From Ciborinia camelliae (taxonomy: Eukaryota > Ascomycota > Leotiomycetes > Helotiales > Sclerotiniaceae): DNA of 64,000 nt. This document shows, one piece after another, positions 57,776-64,000 of the stretch (the stretch's first letter is position 1; every line of letters begins with the position of its first letter). The position numbers and the translations under genes are program-made. The stretch lies in the NCBI GenBank assembly GCA_025890175.1, contig JANPYM010000012.1, forward strand, positions 851,388 to 915,387, read 5' to 3'. Below the pieces are notes generated by a model. The model worked only from the letters and a program-made list of their open reading frames with translations. It searched no databases and was not told where the DNA came from.

Positions 57776-58027
57776 TCAAGATTTTTCCGGCGAGTAAATC
57801 TTCGACGGAACTTTGATCATGGCAAATTCCTCTAAGCGACGTGCTTTAATTTCCATTTTTGCTTCCCTTCTGATCTGAGCCTGTCGTTTCCTCTTTTTCA
57901 AGCACCCATATCCACAGCATACGAATATCAATATGACAACCAAAACTGCCCCCGAGACGCAGAAAACAAGATTGAATAATGAACTGTTTCTAGAGTCCGA
58001 ATATGTGATGGATGTATTGTTGGCCAT
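57776..58027 (-). CDS. Small single-pass membrane protein with basic tail, island B
   Basis: 83 aa from MANNTSITYSDSRNSS; the ATG follows a GTCAG acceptor-like site by three bases. The N-terminus has N-glycosylation sequons (NTS, NSS), then a helix at about 18-42 (FNLVFCVSGAVLVVILIFVC), a Cys-containing edge, and a strongly basic tail beginning KKRKRQAQIRREAK. Topology N-out/C-in. A longer in-frame start at 58045 is possible. No family recognised. Confidence 0.7.
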   Translation of the reverse strand: MANNTSITYSDSRNSSLFNLVFCVSGAVLVVILIFVCCGYGCLKKRKRQAQIRREAKMEIKARRLEEFAMIKVPSKIYSPEKS

Positions 58028-58345
58028 GGCCTGACTCTCCTCCAAATATAAGTGAAGTTCTTTTTCGATTGTAGAGTATTTGAGGGTGTCGAGCTCGTTT
58101 CAATGGTAAGTTTGTTCGATTTCCAGGGTCGATTATCAGAAATGGCAAACTAAAGGATACTAAATTAGTTCTCGGATTTTTTAACTTTGCTGAAGTTCAT
58201 TGGCGGCAAAGCAACGAGCGTACAGAAAAGGAGGGCAGAAATGTAAAATATGCAGAAAATTAAGTAAAAGACTGAAGAACCTAACAAGACCTCAATAATT
58301 GAAGAACATAATCAATTCAGAGCAAAAAAAAGGGAAAAAGAATAT

Positions 58346-58409
58346 GCAATCGCGGTGACTCGAACACCGACCTCCACCTTGGAAGGGTGGAATCCTAACC
58401 CTCTATTGC
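58346..58409 (-). tRNA. tRNA-Gly(UCC)-like gene, shortened D-arm (possible pseudogene)
   Basis: 64 nt on the minus strand. The anticodon stem CCACC/GGTGG closes loop CTTCCAA (anticodon UCC, Gly). The T-arm CGGTG-TTCGAGT-CACCG is perfect and serves as a B box. The acceptor strands GCAATAG and CGATTGC pair except for one A-G mismatch. Only 12 nt lie between acceptor and anticodon stems where about 20 are needed, so the D-arm and A box are incomplete, as if about 8 nt were lost. T-runs (TTTTT and T8) follow within 25 nt, as in pol III terminators. Confidence 0.75.
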
Positions 58410-59016
58410 TTGTTAGATGATGAATACTCGGAAATCAGACAGGAAATCAACTTACTGGACCACGAAAGCTGTTTGTTTTATTTGTGGTTTTACTCAAAAG
58501 AACTTCAAGTATATAACAAAGAACGAGAGGTTGAGGTTACGGAGGGCGAAAGGGGAAGGAATGAGGATGCGCCTTCCAAATGGGTTATGTGGGAGCTTAC
58601 GGTAAGTTTCAATTTCAACATTCGAGAGTCAGATAATAGATGCAAAATATATATTCTAAGTTGACATGAGGAAGTTAAGATGGGGTTTTGAAGGAATTAG
58701 TATCTACTCTTTGCAATCAAATACTTTACAGGTCGTCGCTCCCAGCCACATTCATTCCTCATCATCCAAACATACATTCCAAAGCAACACAGCCATACGA
58801 ACAAATTTTCATGGAAATGTCAAAATCTCCCAACTAACAAAGTCCACTATTTAAAACATATCCAGACTATTGTGAACAGAAAGATCCTGTTGTCCCTAGA
58901 GTCTGACATAAGAATTTCCCGGATGGCAGCAGAGCCGAGAGTCGACGGGCCGTTTTTTGATGCCACTAATTGCATTCCCTTGCTTTCTTCTGCGATATTT
59001 CTTCCACCCTTGCGTG
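58410..59016. other. Intergenic
   Basis: Upstream flank of the tRNA-like gene. Small frames on the plus strand without support. Confidence 0.45.
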
Positions 59017-59210
59017 TTATATTTCGTTGAGAATCTCTTCATCCTTCAAATATTTGATTTTAGTGGAAATAAAATCGATAGAAGAACCCAAAGACACCGA
59101 GAAGAAAATAAAGATGGCAATAGCACTGCCTGTTGCAACAGCACCCCCACGAACTTTTACTGGGCTATAGGGGCCATAGGAGTTATAGAAGCCATACGGT
59201 TGAAGGTCAT
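59017..59210 (-). pseudogene. Frame-broken small membrane-protein relic, island B
   Basis: From ATG at 59210 the frame reads MTFNRMASITPMAPIAQ and stops. A neighbouring frame continues through a hydrophobic stretch (ATGSAIAIFIFFSVSLGSS) and a charged end KIKYLKDEEILNEI. This looks like one member of the island split by a frameshift, but an unrecognised intron cannot be excluded. Confidence 0.3.
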
Positions 59211-59258
59211 TTTCAAGAAGTAGATTAGGAATTTCGAGGTCAAATCGTGGATGAGAAG

Positions 59259-59480
59259 TCAAGATGTATTTCTAGAAAACTTGGTTTCTATAGTACTTCG
59301 TCCAAGCACTACTCTCAAAATATCCAGCATGCTGCCTTTCCCAAATATACATCCTGACCCAACCCCGCCCTCAAACGCAACGCAAACGATACAAGCAATA
59401 AGAGAAAAGAAATGTGGTCTCCACCAAATATCCAACTCAGAAGTCCGCCGGCCAAAATGTATCAAAGCCTCCTCGTCCAT
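59259..59480 (-). CDS. Possible small membrane protein, island B (weak)
   Basis: 73-aa frame MDEEALIHFGRRTSELD with a hydrophobic stretch HFFSLIACIVCVAFEGGVGS in the middle. Only 62 bp separate its start from the next gene's stop, leaving little room for a promoter, so it may be a relic or part of a longer transcript. Confidence 0.3.
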   Translation of the reverse strand: MDEEALIHFGRRTSELDIWWRPHFFSLIACIVCVAFEGGVGSGCIFGKGSMLDILRVVLGRSTIETKFSRNTS

Positions 59481-59542
59481 GGGTGTTCGTAATGGAAGTG
59501 AAGGATCGATTTGACGGCTAGGAAAGAGACTCTCAGGGCCAA

Positions 59543-59755
59543 CTAAACGCTGGTATGTGCTGCTCTAATAGCCCGTTTCTGACCTCCGTGCCATAGGTAA
59601 TAGAGGATTCCGCACATCGCAAATGCAGCAACACAGAACCCGACAGCATAAACGCCCGCAATAATCTCAGTAGGTGTGCCGTTAACCGGGGCATTTGTGT
59701 CGTTATCCATAGCGTTTGTATGGTTAACTATGATCTCGGGTTGCTTGTTGAACAT
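59543..59755 (-). CDS. Small single-pass membrane protein, island B
   Basis: 70 aa from ATG at 59755, or 55 aa from MDNDTNAPVNGTPTE at 59710, which follows an ATCATAG acceptor-like site by 17 nt. The N-terminus carries N-glycosylation sequons (NHT, NDT, NGT), then a helix at about 31-54 (IIAGVYAVGFCVAAFAMCGI) and LYYLWHGGQKRAIRAAHTSV with a basic end. N-out/C-in predicted. No family recognised. Confidence 0.65.
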   Translation of the reverse strand: MFNKQPEIIVNHTNAMDNDTNAPVNGTPTEIIAGVYAVGFCVAAFAMCGILYYLWHGGQKRAIRAAHTSV

Positions 59756-60355
59756 AACGTAGTCCGCACGAAGGTTTGAGAAATGTATTCGGACTCTATG
59801 TTGTGGGATGTTGACTCGAGCTTTCGATGTAGCTACGGTGCAGCGAGGTATAGCGAAGTGTAGTGTGGTGTTGTTGAGATCTTGGTGTAAAGATTCGTGA
59901 AGGCGTAAGAGTCGAGAATGTAATGGCGTGGAGATATGAGACGGCAGATGTTGAGGAAGTTGAGGATGTAGAAGGTGTGAGGACGTAGACTATATGAGGA
60001 CGCGAAGGACGTGGGGACGTGAGGATTTGAAGACGTGAGGACTCGAAGACGCAAAGACACGAGGATATGATGAAAATCGACGAGACTTTAGAATCCAGGA
60101 ACGTCCTAATTTCAGGCGAAGCTAACTTGACTATCGAGGTTGATATTAACCAAAGGCAGTATGACAAGCTACAATACCGAAATTTTGGACCCGAAAGTCG
60201 GAATGCTGATAGAGGCATCGAAATGTCGACGAAGAATTTAGAAGTCGAGGAGCTTCGATAAACCAAAAAGCCCTCTACGAACAAATAATAATCCAATGAC
60301 TCCCAAACCCCTCGCTTGCTAGGGCAGGGTAAATTGTTATGTTGGTATCGCCGAC
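59756..60355. other. Intergenic, promoter of the small gene
   Basis: GAGGACGTG/GAGGAC-type imperfect repeats at about 59960-60065. No gene seen. Confidence 0.45.
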
Positions 60356-60604
60356 TTATGATTCACAGGAGTGCAGCGATTCGAATTCACAATCTTCGTG
60401 TATCGTTGGAAGAACCTCCATTTCTTTCCTTCTCCTCCATTTTCTATATTGCTCAATGACAAAGACCGTGAATATGGCGATGGAAATTCCAACGAGCACA
60501 CTCCCCAGTCCTACCAAAAATTCTTGGAATGGGTGTTCTCTTCTCAAGTATTTTGAGAATGCGGCGAAATTCGTACACTCGGGCTGGTTGCAGTGAGCGG
60601 GCAT
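60356..60604 (-). CDS. Small single-pass membrane protein, island B
   Basis: 82 aa from MPAHCNQPECTNFAAFSKYL. A 28-residue N-terminus with two Cys, a helix at about 29-49 (FLVGLGSVLVGISIAIFTVF), the strongly basic EQYRKWRRRKEM stop-transfer patch, and an acidic/Ser tail ending HEDCEFESLHSCES. An acceptor-like TTTGCAG lies about 40 nt before the ATG. No family recognised. Confidence 0.7.
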   Translation of the reverse strand: MPAHCNQPECTNFAAFSKYLRREHPFQEFLVGLGSVLVGISIAIFTVFVIEQYRKWRRRKEMEVLPTIHEDCEFESLHSCES

Positions 60605-61518
60605 GATGTAGGGTAATGAGTACGATACGAGGGTTGGAGACTGCAAAGTGTTGACTTGGCTTTTGATGCGTGGCGAAGTATGGTTGGAATCCTGGTGTGT
60701 TGGGATGTGTGAGACTTGAGGATGGTAAAGAGGTGAGGAGGTGGGGGAATGAGGATTTGTGTATTTGATTTTTATTAGGCTAGGTAATCTGGGTTTGGAT
60801 TGATATCTGGAGATGAAAACAAATAGCTAAGGCTAGTGTGTGGTAGCGTGGTGATGCAATATTGAAGTTTTGGACTTTAATACTGCAAGTTGTAATGTTG
60901 GAAGAAATTCTGGATATTGTTGGAAACTTTCTTTTGCAACATTGGTAAGGAAAGTTTGGGAACTCGAGAACTATATCAAGTCAAACGACCCACCTAACGA
61001 TACCTAATGATTCCCAACATTTCGATTCGGCTACAAATAAGTGGTATCATTCACATTTATTCTTAGGAAAAATATTTCGTGAATCCAGTCACCACGATGA
61101 AGATTCCACTGCAATCAGAGATAATGAAGTGCAAATAAATGCCTTCTATCAGTTTACGGATGACATTAGATTTGGCAAACGGTTCCAGATCATGATATCC
61201 AGATGAGAATTCACGCTCTAGGCTAAATACCAAGGCGGCAAAGATACATACATTATGAAGAGATTATTTTCGAGGTACTTAGTACAAACAAGATCACGCA
61301 TCCCTCCCATACTATACCAACTCGCTCGCACTCTCTATCCCTACACATAAAATCCATTCCCAGGAAACCCGTATTAACCCCCCCTCTCCCCCCAAGCCCC
61401 CCAAAACTACCAATCCTAAAGTAGATCACCAGCCAAACTCCCTTGGCGATAAAATCACCCCTGAAAATGCCCGCCATATAGTAAAGATACATCAGCATCG
61501 CCTTCAACAACAGCCATG
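60605..61518. other. Intergenic with one weak open frame
   Basis: Minus-strand frame 61510-61253 lacks a start codon at its left end but contains hydrophobic stretches (LMYLYYMAGIF, GVWLVIYFRIG) and overlaps the region just behind the stop of the gene at 61519. It may be a relic of another island member. Nothing else seen. Confidence 0.3.
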
Positions 61519-61767
61519 CTAAAATTTTGAACCAGAGGGAAATTCTTGAAAGGGAAATTGGTGAAAGGGAAGACTACTCAACGGCCGACCAAAAGCCGAA
61601 CGTTGGTCTGCAGGCCACACGCTGATTGTTTCGAGGGGGGTTGGCTCTTCCTTGTTCTCCTTCCTCCATAACCATGATTTGAGGTACTCGTAGGTCAGGA
61701 AGGCAACTAGGCCTACAAAAGTTATGGCAAAGCATGCGATAAAGACGATTGTGAATGGTTGAAGCAT
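61519..61767 (-). CDS. Small single-pass membrane protein, island B
   Basis: 82 aa from MLQPFTIVFIACFAITFVGL. A helix at about 5-27 lies right at the N-terminus, followed by EYLKSWLWRKENKEE and a Pro/Ser/Phe-rich tail with repeated FHQFPFQEFP. A CTCGAG acceptor-like site lies six bases before the ATG. No family recognised. Confidence 0.7.
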   Translation of the reverse strand: MLQPFTIVFIACFAITFVGLVAFLTYEYLKSWLWRKENKEEPTPLETISVWPADQRSAFGRPLSSLPFHQFPFQEFPSGSKF

Positions 61768-62466
61768 CGTAGTCTCGAGAAGGGAAAGGCTTTCCGCGAA
61801 TGAAGTGTTATTGTGGAGATCGAATTACGAGATTCGAATGTGCGCCGTGAACGCTTATGATGGTATTGCGAAAATACGAAAAATCGCCGAGTGATGTTTT
61901 GAGACAACGAGAAAGCCGAGTTTTCGAGAGTACAAAATGGAGGATCTGCAGGGGGTGTGGTATGATTTCCGTGGAGTTTTGTTGTATAGAAAGCGAAGAG
62001 GGTTTGAAAGAGGTTGGTTGCAACGGTGTCAGAAAGTTATGCGCGTTGGTAAAAGTTTAGAGATTCGAGAAATTGTGATGAACTCAGACCGAGTCCGCGC
62101 CCATGAAAATTCGTTGATTCTTACTACACTGTCTCGACTACCTAGGGCACTCGGCTAGGAACAAAATTCGCCCTGACGACTCATACTTATGATTCACGAT
62201 TTTACTACATAGTACCTAGCCATCGAGATATTCACCATGAAATAGACCCAGCAGTTGATTGTAGAAAGAAATGTAGATTATCCAAATTCTGATATCTATG
62301 CAACCCCAGAAACTATTCTCCTCAATCCCAGCCTTTAAAACCACGTACCTACCTACACATTCCCAGGAAATCTATCACTGGATTAGTATTTCCACAAAGT
62401 TCCCAACACTAATGTGCGACCGTAAAGAGATTCTGCTTCCCGTCACCATACTACATAGCCTTAACC
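61768..62466. other. Intergenic
   Basis: Promoter of the gene at 61519 and 3' flank of the next. Nothing else seen. Confidence 0.45.
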
Positions 62467-62940
62467 TCAACCTCGAAATTTGCGAAATGGTTTATCAGTG
62501 GTGGCCAATGGTTGGGCACTTGTTAGAGTCGTTGTGGAAACCCGGCTGATGTTGGACATCGAAGTAGAGTTTGACATTGGGTTTGACGACGGAGTCGCGG
62601 AGCTTTGAAACACTCCCGCGGCTGTCAAGGTAGTCGATGTCCCCATGGTCAAAGATGAGTAGATATCGACAGATGAGGTAATATTATTACCAGGAGTAGC
62701 CAACGGTTGCGCACTCGATGAAGTAGTTGCGGGAGATGAACTGGTTATAAAGTAACTAACCGGATTACCAACATCTTTCTCCGCATTAAACGAACTAGAG
62801 TGTCCAACAGCCACAGCTTTTGCAGGATTTTGATGCTGATTATGGGGGTGGAGGTGGGTAACAAAAAAAGCAACGAGGCTGCCTCCGCAAACAAGTATGA
62901 TGGCAGAGAATACATAACGATCTTTGTGATTTCGATGCAT
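62467..62940 (-). CDS. Small type II membrane protein with Ser/Thr-rich ectodomain, island B
   Basis: 157 aa from MHRNHKDRYVFSAIILVCGG. The positive charges precede the helix (about 9-28), so by the positive-inside rule the C-terminal ~130 residues are outside, opposite to most island members. That part is Ser/Thr-rich with several sequons and two copies of SAQPLAT (about 75-82 and 142-148). The ATG directly follows a CTCAAAG acceptor-like site. No family recognised; wall-exposed O-glycosylated protein is a plausible reading. Confidence 0.7.
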   Translation of the reverse strand: MHRNHKDRYVFSAIILVCGGSLVAFFVTHLHPHNQHQNPAKAVAVGHSSSFNAEKDVGNPVSYFITSSSPATTSSSAQPLATPGNNITSSVDIYSSLTMGTSTTLTAAGVFQSSATPSSNPMSNSTSMSNISRVSTTTLTSAQPLATTDKPFRKFRG

Positions 62941-62969
62941 CTTTGAGGTTGGATGGAGACTTGATGTGA

Positions 62970-63350
62970 TTATTTCTCTCTATCTTCGGGACTACTTGAT
63001 GATTGTCTAGGATGTCGAATGTGTGCTGAATGTGAGCGACTTGTATGTCGAGTGTGTGTTGAATATGAATCTCTTGGATGTCGGGTACGTGTTGTATGCG
63101 TTAAATGTGAATGTCTCCGTGAGTGTCTTGATTGCCGAGTATGTTCTGTATGTGTTGAACATGTATGTCTTCGTAGCCTCGTATGCTCTGCTAGTAGACG
63201 TCTTGGAGCTTGACCTAATTCCTGAAGGTTTGAAATAGAATTACCTCTGATACCAAAAGGTTTCCGAAAAGAGCAGTAAAGAACAAGAGCAAGTATAACT
63301 ATAAAGCATGCGCCTGTGATTGCAAATATATTACCCGAGCTAAATTTCAT
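62970..63350 (-). CDS. Small single-pass membrane protein with His/Arg/Thr repeat tail, island B
   Basis: 126 aa from MKFSSGNIFAITGACFIVIL. Helix at about 8-27, then RKPFGIRGNSISN and a ~75-residue tail made of degenerate HTRHPR/HTEHTRQSRH units, almost only His, Arg, Thr and Ser, ending SSSSPEDREK. The coding DNA is itself a degenerate repeat with CGACAT/TCACATTCA words. A cytosolic, highly basic, possibly metal- or acid-phospholipid-binding tail is conceivable but not shown. No family recognised. Confidence 0.68.
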   Translation of the reverse strand: MKFSSGNIFAITGACFIVILALVLYCSFRKPFGIRGNSISNLQELGQAPRRLLAEHTRLRRHTCSTHTEHTRQSRHSRRHSHLTHTTRTRHPRDSYSTHTRHTSRSHSAHIRHPRQSSSSPEDREK

Positions 63351-64000
63351 TGACGTGTGTGAATGTCTTCTTTGTTCAGCCGAATGATATCGAGGCCAGA
63401 TGAAGCGCTCAAAAGAGAGATGGCTGCAATAGTGATTGTGTTTCAGCTCGAAAAATTTAACTTGTTGAATATAAAGCTTCTCGAGATTGTAATTGAGATC
63501 AAGTTAAAGAACGATTCGGCTATTCTCGTGTTTTGTATTGAAGATGTTGTTGCAATTGATCTATCTCGGAATGGCAAGGGAGACCAAATAAATACCTGAT
63601 GCAGTAGAAGAGGTTTGTCGACAGATACCTGCATGGGGTGCTTAAACAATTTCTGAATGATTGTGATTGTAATATTCATCAACAAGTCTACTGTATATCT
63701 CTCAACAGGATTTTTTAATCAAACCGAGACTCGCAAGATTCACAGTTAGGAGGTCTTTACATATGTATATATAACACAGTTTATAGAAATAGGTGAATGG
63801 CCACTTTACATGCTTGAAAGAAAATAGCTGACCGCTAGCCATGATCACAACTTAAGAATCACTGAACGGAAGCTCTTGTTGATCATGTTAATCTTAATTA
63901 CTGAAGACAGATGATTCCAAGGTGCAATTCTGGTCTAAACAACGCGGGCGACACTTACAGTCAACACGTACTCTGACGAAGACAGCCTATACAAAACAGA
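63351..64000. other. Right edge of the window
   Basis: Promoter of the last small gene and further sequence. Frames on both strands around 63363-63685 are uncertain. Nothing supported. Confidence 0.4.

Noticed and set aside
1..64000. CRISPR arrays, operons, ribosome binding sites and bacterial mobile elements
   Set aside because: This is eukaryotic nuclear DNA; the short tandem repeats have no CRISPR-like spacers, and I saw no transposase, reverse transcriptase or terminal inverted repeats.

Overview
The window is nuclear DNA of a filamentous ascomycete (Pezizomycotina). The evidence is short 50-350 bp GT-AG introns with CTAAC/CTRAC-like branch sites, long pyrimidine-rich leaders, large AT-rich intergenic regions full of CCTAGGTAGGTA-type words, and recognisable fungal genes: alternative oxidase, PEX4, a fungal cell-wall proline-rich protein and a GPI adhesin. 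A Leotiomycete (Helotiales) is my best guess from the protein sequences, but the window alone does not prove it. Layout: alternative oxidase (115-1319, minus); a 1030-aa disordered protein with a PCNA-box-like motif (2348-5536, minus); a 4-kb spacer; a glycine-rich RRM protein with tiny symmetric exons (9666-10634, plus); a ChaC-type gamma-glutamylcyclotransferase with a 5-nt exon (12818-14963, minus); a penta-EF-hand protein (16021-17269, plus); a minisatellite-rich spacer; island A of tiny membrane proteins (19.4-23.4 kb); PEX4 (25056-25559, minus); a cell-wall proline-rich protein (26936-29548, minus); a 5-kb spacer; a probable mitochondrial protein of unknown function (34490-36968, plus); the mRNA-export adaptor Yra1/ALY (38217-39734, minus), divergent from a 6-phosphogluconate-dehydrogenase-like gene (40040-41456, plus); a 1625-aa GPI-anchored adhesin (44695-49657, minus); a membrane-anchored, catalytically degenerate aspartic-protease-like protein (52561-55179, plus); and island B of tiny membrane proteins (55.9-63.4 kb).

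The most unusual content is the two islands of very small, mostly single-pass membrane proteins. About a dozen, all on the minus strand, have a short N-terminus, one hydrophobic helix and usually a basic stop-transfer patch with a short polar tail. Island A is visibly built from tandem duplications of a roughly 1.05-1.13 kb unit that carries promoter, probable 5'UTR intron, gene and 3' region. Island B has the same gene format at about 0.6-1.2 kb spacing but is more diverged, with decayed members and a shortened tRNA-Gly-like gene between members. I know of no described system of this form and assign no function.

Two 10-N gaps (12547-12556 and 43897-43906) are each flanked by near-identical direct copies of about 1.77 and 1.76 kb. 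Each pair differs in a homopolymer by one base, and in each pair the left copy breaks a reading frame that the right copy keeps open. These are almost certainly unmerged contig-end overlaps, so the ChaC and adhesin genes should be read from the right copies.
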